Assembly: GCF_024793945.1 (NCBI RefSeq)
Contig: NZ_JANUSD010000012.1
Location: forward strand, 62,001 to 126,000
From: Emticicia fluvialis
Lineage (GTDB): Bacteria; Bacteroidota; Bacteroidia; Cytophagales; Spirosomataceae
Length of the DNA stretch: 64,000 bases
Reading direction: 5' to 3'
Shown: positions 41,087 to 49,005 of the stretch, piece after piece
How positions within the stretch are numbered: the stretch's first letter is position 1
Layout: each line of letters starts with the position of its first letter
Position numbers and translations under genes: made by a program
Notes under the pieces: model-generated
Database searches by the model: none
Told to the model about the DNA's origin: nothing
The model's input: only the letters and a program-made list of their open reading frames with translations

Positions 41087-43317
41087 ATCAGGTCAAACAT
41101 ATTATATCGGGTGTGCGCTTCCAGTTATATGCGGTGGCATTCTTTACATGTCTGCTGGTGGCAGTTTCCGCCTTTTTACTGGTATCGGTTTTTAGCAGTT
41201 CTTTGTCGGTATCGCTAATTTGCAGCCTGCTTGCCTTTGGTTTAAGCGCCTACCAGACACAATTGTTTAAAGATAAACAAAATGAAGCAGTAAGGTTAAT
41301 CCATAAAACAGTCGGAGACACCGAGTACAGCCTTCAGTTACTCAAGGTGTCGCAACCCAACATAGCTGAGCAATTGCAATTGGAAAGATTAGCCTCAAAA
41401 TTGCAAGGACACAGAACACCTTCGGCAATCAATTCAAAAATATGGGTTCCGATTGCCATAGCAATCGTTTCTATGGTTATCTATTTAGGGTACCCGCTTA
41501 TAAAACAGCATCAAAGCAAAGAAACCTTTAGCACTGAGACCCACACCAAAGCATCGCCACAAGAAATGGCTAAACCACCTGTGTTCAGTTCAGCACAATT
41601 AACCATTACACCACCTGCCTATACCCAATTACCAACCAAAACAAATAACGATTTAAATGCCTCTGCCATCAGCGGTTCTATGCTTAAATGGCTTGTAGCG
41701 TTTAATCATACCAATAATCTGGCTGTGAAACTGAGCAATAACAGAGGCGAAGAACTCGCTTTCAGGAAAACAGGAGAAGTTTTTGAATACACCGACATGC
41801 TGCAAGGCTCTGGTTTATATGCCATAAAAGCCTATTGGAAAGACTCCCTCATATTTCAGTCAGACTATTACCGGTTGGAAGCCATACCGGACCTGGCACC
41901 CAGAATTGACCCGGCATCTAAAGAACTGTATAAATTCCATTTCCTGAAAGACCCGAAAACCGTTCAGATTTCAGCAAAAATATCAGATGATTTTCAGGTA
42001 ACTCAAGCATTCATCATTGCCACTGTAGCCAGGGGGTCAGGAGAGAACGTAAAATTCAGAGAAATTAAATTACCTATAAATCAGGCTCATTTCAAGGAGG
42101 CTTTCATCAACAAAACCATTGATTTAAAGGCGCTAAACTTTGCCCCCGGCGATGAGCTTTATTATTACTGGGCCGCCATTGACAATAAAAAGCCGGAACC
42201 CAACTATACCAAGTCTGACACCTACTTTATTGTTTATAAAGATACCTCAAAAACAGAGGAAGCCGAGATGGCTACCATGGCCGTGAATATACTTCCTGAG
42301 TATTTCAGAAGCCAGCGCCAGATTATTATTGATACTGAAAAACTCATCGCCAAAAGAAATAAAATCAGCCTGAAAGATTTTAAGAGTACATCTAATGAAA
42401 TAGGTTTTGACCAGAAAGCGTTACGCCTCCGTTATGGACAGTATCTGGGTGAAGAGTTTGAAAACTCTATTGGTGGCGGCGACCCTATTCCGTCAGACGC
42501 TATCAGCGGATCGGCTATGGGTGGCGACCTGCTGAAAGGCTTTACTCATGCACATGACGAAGGCGAGCACGACCATGAAGATGGTGAAAAGCACCAGGCT
42601 AATGGACATAGCCATGACCACGGCGCAGAAACTAAAGGTAATCAGGACAACGAAGACCCATTGGCAGCTATTCTGAAAGACTACGTGCACTCGCATGATG
42701 ATGGCGAAGCCAATACTTTCTACGAACAATCTACCCGAAGTTTGTTAAAAATGTCGCTCGAACAAATGTGGCAGTCAGAATTACACCTGCGTCTTTACGA
42801 GCCTGAAAAAGCCTTACCATTTGAAAAAAAGGCTCTCGAATTTCTAAAATCGGCACAGCAAAAGGCGCGTACATTTGTAAAGAAAACCAGCTTTGACCCA
42901 CCCCCCATCAAAGAAAAAGAAAAGCGCATGACAGGCGAGTTGACGAAGTTCAACGAGGCCTTCAGCTATGAAAAGAATTTTTCTCAACAAAAGTTAGAAC
43001 TCCTGGTAGCTCAGGTGCTGGGTATTATAGATACCAAAAAAGAAGGCCTGAAACTAAACGGGTATCAAAAACAAAGCTTATTGCTTTTAGGTACTTACCT
43101 GAGTGGCAAGGTAATGAATAGCAAGCTGAGCAACTGGTCTGTTTTAAGCCAGCTTCAGAATTTAATCAACGATAAGGATTTATCGACTGACGAAAAAGCG
43201 GAGCTAAAGACCAAACTATACCAGCTAACCGGTATTACCCAGCCAAAAGGCATATTGAACAAATCTTATTCGGCAGAAAAAAAACTGGAGAAGGCATTCT
43301 GGAAAAATATCAGGTAA
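41083..43317 (+). CDS. Large DUF4175-like membrane protein with His-rich loop
   Basis: This 744-residue protein has membrane segments near residues 14-35, 40-60 and 123-145 and a long extracytoplasmic region. It resembles the DUF4175-type proteins of these operons: YAIKAYWKDSLIFQSDYYRLEAIPDLAP is a beta-rich block. From about residue 487 to 545 runs a His- and acid-rich stretch with many HxH, HDE and HDH elements, a likely metal-binding loop. The C-terminal half is helical and lysine/glutamate rich. The function is unknown; such proteins probably form part of a membrane complex with the BatA-like protein. It overlaps the previous gene and is followed after 27 bases by another membrane protein. 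Confidence 0.7.
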   Translation: MNQVKHIISGVRFQLYAVAFFTCLLVAVSAFLLVSVFSSSLSVSLICSLLAFGLSAYQTQLFKDKQNEAVRLIHKTVGDTEYSLQLLKVSQPNIAEQLQLERLASKLQGHRTPSAINSKIWVPIAIAIVSMVIYLGYPLIKQHQSKETFSTETHTKASPQEMAKPPVFSSAQLTITPPAYTQLPTKTNNDLNASAISGSMLKWLVAFNHTNNLAVKLSNNRGEELAFRKTGEVFEYTDMLQGSGLYAIKAYWKDSLIFQSDYYRLEAIPDLAPRIDPASKELYKFHFLKDPKTVQISAKISDDFQVTQAFIIATVARGSGENVKFREIKLPINQAHFKEAFINKTIDLKALNFAPGDELYYYWAAIDNKKPEPNYTKSDTYFIVYKDTSKTEEAEMATMAVNILPEYFRSQRQIIIDTEKLIAKRNKISLKDFKSTSNEIGFDQKALRLRYGQYLGEEFENSIGGGDPIPSDAISGSAMGGDLLKGFTHAHDEGEHDHEDGEKHQANGHSHDHGAETKGNQDNEDPLAAILKDYVHSHDDGEANTFYEQSTRSLLKMSLEQMWQSELHLRLYEPEKALPFEKKALEFLKSAQQKARTFVKKTSFDPPPIKEKEKRMTGELTKFNEAFSYEKNFSQQKLELLVAQVLGIIDTKKEGLKLNGYQKQSLLLLGTYLSGKVMNSKLSNWSVLSQLQNLINDKDLSTDEKAELKTKLYQLTGITQPKGILNKSYSAEKKLEKAFWKNIR

Positions 43318-43344
43318 TGCTACCTGTCAGACCAATACTAATAC

Positions 43345-45018
43345 ATGGCATTTAACTTACTCATATTATCAGTCTTCCAGTCAAAGTGGATACTTTATGT
43401 AGGCTTGGTGTTCCTATTGATTATCCAATTATGGTTGTTGTGGCGGTCAAAAGCTCTGCCTAATAAACGCTTACTGATACGACTTGGGCTGAATCTGTTC
43501 GTTTGGCTGGCAGTTTTTCTTTTTGTTTTTCAGCCGGGTTTTAAGCATACTACCAATGGCAACAAAATTTTATTGGCTGCCGCCAAAATACCCATGGCTT
43601 ATGTTCAGAAAATAAAAGACAGCCTTCAAATCGCAGATTCTTTCAATGAGCAGGACTTTAACCGCTTAATCAGTAATAATCCGCAATTTGCTGACAGCCC
43701 CGGCAATGTTTATCTCTTAGGGCAGAATTTCAGCCCTAAAACCCTCAGCTGGTTGAGTAACAGGAACCTAAACTGGATACCCTATTTTGACGAAGCACAA
43801 CTACAGAATTTACGATATAAAAGCATTGTAAAAAAGGGAGACATACAAGAACTGAGCGGTAAATTAACCGTTAATAAACCTCAGACACTCGCCATTAAAT
43901 ATGGTAATCAAACGTTAGATAGCCTCGTATTGCAAAAAGGCCATAATACTTTTCATTTCAGTTTTCCGGTTTTTACCATTGGTCGTACGGAGGCAGTATT
44001 AACACTGGATGAGGCGCCGCTTGAGCGCATTCATTTTTTTGCACAAGCTCCACAGCCACGTAAAGTACTTTTCATATTAGCCAATCCTGATTTTGAAAGC
44101 AAAAATCTATCAGAGTGGCTGGGCAGAAACAATTATCAGGTTGAGATTATTACTACCATTGCCAAAGACGCCCAAAGCAAGGTTACTATCAATAAGCCCG
44201 GCGATACTAAATCGTTCGACGCTGATATTTTAATAACCGACCCTGCCAATGCAACGCATACACTGGTAAAAAAAGCAGCTGCCGAAGGCAAAAGTGTCTT
44301 GTTTATTAACTGCACTAAACCCGAAGAAGACGCTAAAACGCTGAATCTGGCTTTGGGCACTAACTGGCGCATAAAAAAAATATCAAACGACCAAACAATA
44401 ACCGTTGCTGATAATCTTACAGCACTGCCTTATGTGCCTGAACCGGCCGTTAACCAGAAATTAATCGGTAAATACCCCATAGCCATTCAGAAGAAAGCCG
44501 GGTCAATTGGTTTGAGTTTTCTGAATGAGACTTTCCCGTTGAAACTAAGTGGCGATACCCTCGGCTATGCCCGTATCTGGTCGTCGGTATTTCAACAACT
44601 GGCCCCTTCTGCTACCGACAACATTCTGATTGATGCTCCTGTTTTTACCGATACGCAAACATCTATTATTATTAATAATCCTACTGTGGTTTCTTCAAAA
44701 ATCAGGATAGATACAGATACAAGTATTTTATCTCAATCGCCAGTCAATCCACTTACCTATTCAGGAAGCTATGTTTTCAGAAAACCGGGCTGGCAATCAT
44801 TTCAGGATTCGTTATCGCTTTATGTGGAAGAAAACACAGGAGGGCTTAAGCAAGCCGTGCAAATACAAGAAGCCTTGCAGGCGCATCAGCGCATAAATAC
44901 TATTAGTGGTGGTAAAGCATCATTACAGTCACTTACCACCACTTTGCCAGACTGGGCCTGGTATTTGATTATATTGGTGGGTTTAGTAGCGCTCTGGGTA
45001 GAACCCAAACTGAATTGA
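43345..45018 (+). CDS. Membrane protein with two N-terminal and one C-terminal helices, unknown
   Basis: This is a 557-residue protein I do not recognise as a named family. Two hydrophobic segments lie near residues 13-33 and 44-66, and a last helix (WAWYLIILVGLVALWV) ends with EPKLN. Between lies an extracytoplasmic region of about 450 residues with beta-strand patterns and a Rossmann-like piece (KVLFILANPDFESKNLSEWL) typical of the glutamine-amidotransferase-like domains found in BatA/VWA operons. It is the last gene of the block and its stop lies 20 bases from the convergent lipoprotein gene. Confidence 0.6.
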   Translation: MAFNLLILSVFQSKWILYVGLVFLLIIQLWLLWRSKALPNKRLLIRLGLNLFVWLAVFLFVFQPGFKHTTNGNKILLAAAKIPMAYVQKIKDSLQIADSFNEQDFNRLISNNPQFADSPGNVYLLGQNFSPKTLSWLSNRNLNWIPYFDEAQLQNLRYKSIVKKGDIQELSGKLTVNKPQTLAIKYGNQTLDSLVLQKGHNTFHFSFPVFTIGRTEAVLTLDEAPLERIHFFAQAPQPRKVLFILANPDFESKNLSEWLGRNNYQVEIITTIAKDAQSKVTINKPGDTKSFDADILITDPANATHTLVKKAAAEGKSVLFINCTKPEEDAKTLNLALGTNWRIKKISNDQTITVADNLTALPYVPEPAVNQKLIGKYPIAIQKKAGSIGLSFLNETFPLKLSGDTLGYARIWSSVFQQLAPSATDNILIDAPVFTDTQTSIIINNPTVVSSKIRIDTDTSILSQSPVNPLTYSGSYVFRKPGWQSFQDSLSLYVEENTGGLKQAVQIQEALQAHQRINTISGGKASLQSLTTTLPDWAWYLIILVGLVALWVEPKLN

Positions 45019-45037
45019 TAAGTAATGCTTTGTTATC

Positions 45038-45481
45038 TTAGAGTTGCTTAACCGCTACAGAAATACTTTCCAGGCGTGTTTTAATCTGCTCAATGTTTTG
45101 TTTAATTTCTTTTTGCACCTCCAGCATTTTTTCGGCAGGTAAATCAGGCACCGAATTGTGGTGATGGTGTTCATGCTCATGGCCACTTTCATGGGTATGT
45201 TCAAAACCCGGCACCGCAAAGAAGTTCTTCTCCCAAGTATTAAAGTCAGCCTTCAAGGTTGTCAATTCCCTGGCTAACGAATCAGCTTTTAAAGTTTTTT
45301 TTGCAAGTAAAAGGTTACTAAGGCTGTCGAGCTTATCTATTTCAGGCTCAACTTGCTCCTGAATAGCCTCTGCCTGCATGTGTACCTCATTGGCCTCTAC
45401 CAATACGGGGTTGTCTTTCGGATTTTTTGACGAGCACCCCATTACTGCAATTGCTGCGAAAAACAAAAGAATTTTATTCAT
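45038..45481 (-). CDS. His-rich lipoprotein, metal-locus
   Basis: This 147-residue protein has a lipoprotein signal (MNKILLFFAAIAVMGCSS; the lipobox cysteine is residue 16) and a helical, Glu/Gln/Lys-rich body. Around residue 95 a His-rich segment reads EHTHESGHEHEHHHH, a strong metal-chelating cluster. It probably lies at the inner or outer membrane face in the periplasm and may capture zinc or another divalent metal. The MerC-like gene is 4 bases upstream on the same strand, so the two form one transcript controlled by the palindromic operator at 45.9 kb. Confidence 0.75.
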   Translation of the reverse strand: MNKILLFFAAIAVMGCSSKNPKDNPVLVEANEVHMQAEAIQEQVEPEIDKLDSLSNLLLAKKTLKADSLARELTTLKADFNTWEKNFFAVPGFEHTHESGHEHEHHHHNSVPDLPAEKMLEVQKEIKQNIEQIKTRLESISVAVKQL

Positions 45482-45485
45482 TTCA

Positions 45486-45836
45486 TTATTGTGTTTTATG
45501 CTTGAAAAAACGTTGTATCTGTGCCTCTTTTAACCGGGTTTCTTCTGACTTAAACCAATGAACCGGCGGATAAAAATAGAAAACAATTGAAACCAGAGAA
45601 ATAAACCAGAATCCGGTGCGCTGCACTTTTGAGGCCTTGCCGGCAGGTTTGTACACCTGATAAAAAGTAACCCCGAAAATAATTAACTGGCAACACAGTA
45701 AAAGAGGCGCATACGCCTGCAAGGCTATAAAAATGCTTAAACCACCGCTGATACTCAGCAGCAATGGTAAACCACAGCAAATCAGGTGAACGAAAGAAGC
45801 GGTAACCAGTTGGAATCCTAACAATACTTTTGTCAT
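45486..45836 (-). CDS. MerC-like membrane protein
   Basis: This 116-residue protein has four hydrophobic segments and a paired cysteine motif LICCGLPLLL at residues 18-27, the mark of the MerC-domain family. The remaining text (LLLCCQLIIFGVTFY) carries a second Cys pair. MerC proteins were named for mercury transport, but in Bacteroidota such genes are often found beside metal-uptake regulators, so zinc or another metal is more likely. It starts with ATG at 45836 and is co-transcribed with the His-rich lipoprotein gene. Confidence 0.78.
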   Translation of the reverse strand: MTKVLLGFQLVTASFVHLICCGLPLLLSISGGLSIFIALQAYAPLLLCCQLIIFGVTFYQVYKPAGKASKVQRTGFWFISLVSIVFYFYPPVHWFKSEETRLKEAQIQRFFKHKTQ

Positions 45837-45904
45837 AATACTATAATTTAATGACAGGCAGATAAGTATATGTAGAAATACCTGAACTTTAATAGATGAA
45901 ATAC

Positions 45905-45926
45905 TTGCAACAATGATGCAAAAATA
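45905..45926. promoter_or_regulatory. Palindromic operator A, metal locus
   Basis: TTGCAACA-A-TGATGCAA (45905-45921) differs from the 30.6-kb operator at one position of an arm, and continues AAAAT as that site does. It overlaps the minus-strand -7 box at 45919-45926. Confidence 0.6.
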
Positions 45927-45950
45927 AATCTCTCTGACTATATTTGCAAC
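45919..45950 (-). promoter_or_regulatory. Promoter of merC-like/lipoprotein unit
   Basis: On the minus strand, GTTG (45947-45950) and TATTTTTG (45919-45926) are 20 bases apart. Confidence 0.55.
45939..45946 (+). promoter_or_regulatory. -7 box of the CxxC protein gene
   Basis: TATATTTG is an exact TAnnTTTG match, 28 bases before ATG 45974, with operator B overlapping its downstream edge. Confidence 0.55.
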
Positions 45951-45961
45951 ATTATTGCATA
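45943..45961. promoter_or_regulatory. Palindromic operator B, metal locus
   Basis: TTTGCAACATTATTGCATA is a degenerate copy of the same palindrome (left arm TTGCAACA exact, right arm two changes). It overlaps the plus-strand -7 box. Confidence 0.5.
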
Positions 45962-45973
45962 AACAATTTTACT

Positions 45974-46447
45974 ATGAAAAAATTCAGTTCATATTTTTCG
46001 GTAGGGCTAATACTCATTGTAGTGGCAGGCATCATTAATACCGGCTTTAAAGTGCAGGCCGAAACCCAGCACATTACATGGAAAGACCTGCAGGATGTAC
46101 GCTTTAAGAAGAAATTTAACAAACAGGAGAATATGTTTTTTCTTTACCCTGAATTTGGCGAGCGTGTAAAAGCACTGGAAGGAAAAGTGATACTAATAAG
46201 AGGATATATGATTCCGGTTGACCCGGCTGAAAACGTATTTGTGCTTTCGGCCAATCCTATGGCTGCCTGTTTTTTCTGCGGAGGCTCGGGGCCTGAATCA
46301 ATCATACAACTGAAACTGAAACAACCCCGCCGCTTTGCGACTGACGAAATATGGACCGTAAAAGGCATATTAAAACTAAACATAGACAACGTAGAAGAGC
46401 TGAACTACGTTTTACAAAATACAGAACCCATAAAGAAGTTTAATTGA
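45974..46447 (+). CDS. Exported DUF3299-like protein with CxxC motif
   Basis: This protein of about 157 residues has a signal peptide (FSVGLILIVVAGIINTGFKVQA) and a small domain with ALEGKVILIRGYMIPVD and MAACFFCGGSGPES near residues 90-103; the latter contains a C-x-x-C pair. These blocks match DUF3299-type periplasmic proteins of unknown function. The Cys pair may bind a metal. ATG 45974 is chosen because an upstream in-frame ATG would place the promoter inside the gene. It is divergent from the MerC-like gene and shares its operator region, so co-regulation with metal status is likely. Confidence 0.72.
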   Translation: MKKFSSYFSVGLILIVVAGIINTGFKVQAETQHITWKDLQDVRFKKKFNKQENMFFLYPEFGERVKALEGKVILIRGYMIPVDPAENVFVLSANPMAACFFCGGSGPESIIQLKLKQPRRFATDEIWTVKGILKLNIDNVEELNYVLQNTEPIKKFN

Positions 46448-46490
46448 GGTATCAGACTTCTTTTACGCTGTAAATTTAACCACAGCATAC

Positions 46491-46519
46491 ATAGCCACAT
46501 AGTGGGTCTACATGGCTAT
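46491..46519. terminator. Hairpin between convergent genes
   Basis: ATAGCCA (46491-46497) and TGGCTAT (46513-46519) form a 7-bp stem between the CxxC protein gene and the helicase gene. Weak as a terminator. Confidence 0.35.
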
Positions 46520-46529
46520 TTATGATGCT

Positions 46530-47777
46530 TTAGTTACCTGCCGGCTTGTTATTACGACGAAAAAATTTCTTTTTCGGTTTACCTGTCTGGCCGTCAGGCT
46601 TTGGGGTTCTTGCATTTCTGTTCTGCCCTTTATACTCAGGAGCAGCACCCAGGCCCAGGCTTTCGGTAACGCTTTGCTTTTCAACTTCGCGCTCCAATAG
46701 CTTTTCAATATTTACAATACGGTATTGGTCTCTTTCATTAATAAATGTAATAGCCGTACCGGTGGTTTCTGCTCTGGCTGTGCGCCCGATACGATGGATA
46801 TAGTCTTCGGCATCGCGCGGCACATCAAAATTTACTACATGGCTCAGATTATTGATGTCTATACCTCTTGAAAGCACATCGGTAGCTACCAGAATCTTAA
46901 ATTGCTTATTTTTGAAGTCGCGCAATACGTTTTCGCGTTCCTGCTGCGAATTATCGGATGATATCCCCCGGGCATCCAGGTTTAGTTTTGTTAAAGCCCT
47001 GATGATTTTTTCAATCATCATTTTCTGCGACGAAAACACAATCACCGACTGTACATTGTCATTTTTGAGCAAATGTGCCAGCAAAGGTATTTTCTGGGTA
47101 TCGGTGGCCATATAAAACTGCTGGTCTATACCTACCGCTGGCTTTGATGTGGCCAGCCGCACTTCTGCGGGGTCTTTCAGTATTCTGTTGGCAAAATCTC
47201 TTATTTTTTTAGGCATAGTTGCCGAAAACATCAAGTTCTGCCGTTGCACCGGCAGGTGCTTCAGGATATACATAATGTCGTCTGAAAAACCCATATCAAG
47301 CATCTTATCGGCCTCATCAAGTACCAGACATTTAATGTGGTCAAACTTCAGGTCGGTTGCTTTCATGTGCGCCATCAAACGCCCGGGCGTTGCAATAATA
47401 ATATCGGCACCATGTACAAGGGCTTTTCGCTGCTGATTCCACTCTTCCCCTACTCCGCCGCCATAAATGGCAATGCTGGTGGCATTAATAAAATAACTGA
47501 ATCCTTCTATTTGTTCATCTATTTGTTTAGCCAGCTCACGCGTAGGCACAAGCACCAGCACCGAGGTCTGGTTACTTTGGTTTCGCACAACGTGGTCTAG
47601 CAAAGGAATAAGAAAGGCAGCGGTTTTGCCAGTGCCGGTTTGCGCAGAAGCAAGAAGGTCTTTTCCTGAAAGAATAATAGGAATGGTTTGCTCCTGAATA
47701 GGAGAAGCCTGTACGAAATTCATGGCGTTTACGCCAGACAACAGGTCTTCATGTAGGTTAAATTCGCTAAATTGCAA
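46530..47777 (-). CDS. DEAD-box RNA helicase
   Basis: This 415-residue helicase of the RhlE/CsdA type has all motifs: Q motif ASPIQEQTIPI, motif I ASAQTGTGKTAAF, Ia PTRELAKQ, Ib TPGRL, II LVLDEADKML, III SAT, IV-VI region with VLSRGIDI and HRIGRTAR. A basic tail of about 60 residues (KPKKKFFRRNNKPAGN at the end) may bind RNA. It probably acts in RNA decay or ribosome assembly, often induced by cold. The start ATG 47777 gives MQFSEFNLHEDL, a normal beginning for the family. It is a single gene. Confidence 0.93.
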   Translation of the reverse strand: MQFSEFNLHEDLLSGVNAMNFVQASPIQEQTIPIILSGKDLLASAQTGTGKTAAFLIPLLDHVVRNQSNQTSVLVLVPTRELAKQIDEQIEGFSYFINATSIAIYGGGVGEEWNQQRKALVHGADIIIATPGRLMAHMKATDLKFDHIKCLVLDEADKMLDMGFSDDIMYILKHLPVQRQNLMFSATMPKKIRDFANRILKDPAEVRLATSKPAVGIDQQFYMATDTQKIPLLAHLLKNDNVQSVIVFSSQKMMIEKIIRALTKLNLDARGISSDNSQQERENVLRDFKNKQFKILVATDVLSRGIDINNLSHVVNFDVPRDAEDYIHRIGRTARAETTGTAITFINERDQYRIVNIEKLLEREVEKQSVTESLGLGAAPEYKGQNRNARTPKPDGQTGKPKKKFFRRNNKPAGN

Positions 47778-47833
47778 GTTTTAATTAATAATTTTGATTG
47801 GTAAAAATGTAAAGATAGCATTTAGAAACGAAG

Positions 47834-47880
47834 AATGCACAGAAAGGCCAAAACATCGGCAATTCTGTGCATTTTTTTAT
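47834..47880. terminator. Hairpin between B12 lipoprotein and helicase genes
   Basis: AATGCACAGA (47834-47843) and TCTGTGCATT (47864-47873) form a 10-bp stem with T residues on the plus side. It sits between two minus-strand genes and probably ends the B12 transcript, though its T-run faces the other way. Confidence 0.45.
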
Positions 47881-47938
47881 AGGTTTATGGTTGCTTTCGC
47901 CTTGCCCGGTTTACGGAATTGCGCAACAAGCCAACATC

Positions 47939-49000
47939 TTATTTGAAGAAAAACTTACTGGGTGCAATTTCTACTTTTACAGAATCAATCAGTTCTCCGG
48001 TTACTTTATACCTGAAAACATAACCTGCCTGCTTGTAAGACGGCGTAACACCAGCATAGATAATATTTGCGTTTGTATCAAATCCCAGGCCAGACAATGT
48101 ACGCTTGATTAAGGGCTTGGCGTTTGATATTGCCGCATCACTTATATTAAAGCTATATACTTCTCCGCCTTCACTCCAATTCGAATAATCAAAATAGATA
48201 GTTCTTTTGTCGGCACTTAAAACCAATTCTCCGGGTACTTTACCTGTTGTTTTTTCGGTACTTAAAGTAGCTTCGATTGATTTGGTAGATGGATTAATAC
48301 GGAAAACTTCTTTACCAACCGAACACCAAATCTTGTTGTTGGCATCAACTACAAGATTGGTGGTACCGCCTTTCATCGAAATTTTACCAGACACCTCATC
48401 TTTGGCAATATCAATTACGGTAATCTCGCTCTTGCCCGAGTACGGGTCATTACCAATAAAGGCTTCATTACCTACAACCACAATTCCTTCGGCGCCATTT
48501 TGCACAGCAATTTTTTTGGTTACTTTATTGGTGTTCAAATCAATTACCAGAACATACCCTGGTTTGTATGAATAATCGGCATTCAGCACGTCCCAACAAA
48601 CTACATAAGCTTTATTAGAAGCAACTTTGATAGCGTTGCGTGGGTTTTCAACTTCTTTTATTGACGCCACCGACTTAAGGGTACGGGCATTTACAATTTC
48701 TATGGCGTCTTGGCCGTCAGTAGAGTTATCTACTAATATAATTCCTTTACCGTCTATTTCTGCGTATTCTGTAATACCCCCTACAATTGAGCGCTTATTT
48801 TCTTTTTGAAAAACATCAAGGGTAGCTTTTGTAGAATCTCGTTTCAGAAAAGATAGTGTGCCGTTGTTATCAAAAAAGTTGCCGGCGTTAATCACTATCA
48901 CACCTGTGTCGTATGGTTGTGCGGGTTCTGCATCCTTGGTTTCGCAAGAGAATAAAGCAATAGAAACAAAACCAAGTAACAATAATTTTTTGTAGTTCAT
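47939..49000 (-). CDS. Cobalamin-locus beta-propeller lipoprotein (DUF5074/YncE-like)
   Basis: This 353-residue lipoprotein (lipobox LFSC near residue 19) has repeated strands as in seven-bladed propellers: VLVIDLNTNKVTKKIAVQNGAEGIVVVGNEAFIGN is one blade-like repeat. It is encoded 5 bases after the btuB-like receptor gene on the same strand, downstream of a cobalamin riboswitch. In other Bacteroidota, proteins of this kind accompany BtuB and were shown or proposed to bind cobalamin at the surface. Here that role is inferred from position and fold type. Confidence 0.75.
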   Translation of the reverse strand: MNYKKLLLLGFVSIALFSCETKDAEPAQPYDTGVIVINAGNFFDNNGTLSFLKRDSTKATLDVFQKENKRSIVGGITEYAEIDGKGIILVDNSTDGQDAIEIVNARTLKSVASIKEVENPRNAIKVASNKAYVVCWDVLNADYSYKPGYVLVIDLNTNKVTKKIAVQNGAEGIVVVGNEAFIGNDPYSGKSEITVIDIAKDEVSGKISMKGGTTNLVVDANNKIWCSVGKEVFRINPSTKSIEATLSTEKTTGKVPGELVLSADKRTIYFDYSNWSEGGEVYSFNISDAAISNAKPLIKRTLSGLGFDTNANIIYAGVTPSYKQAGYVFRYKVTGELIDSVKVEIAPSKFFFK

Positions 49001-49005
49001 CTGGA

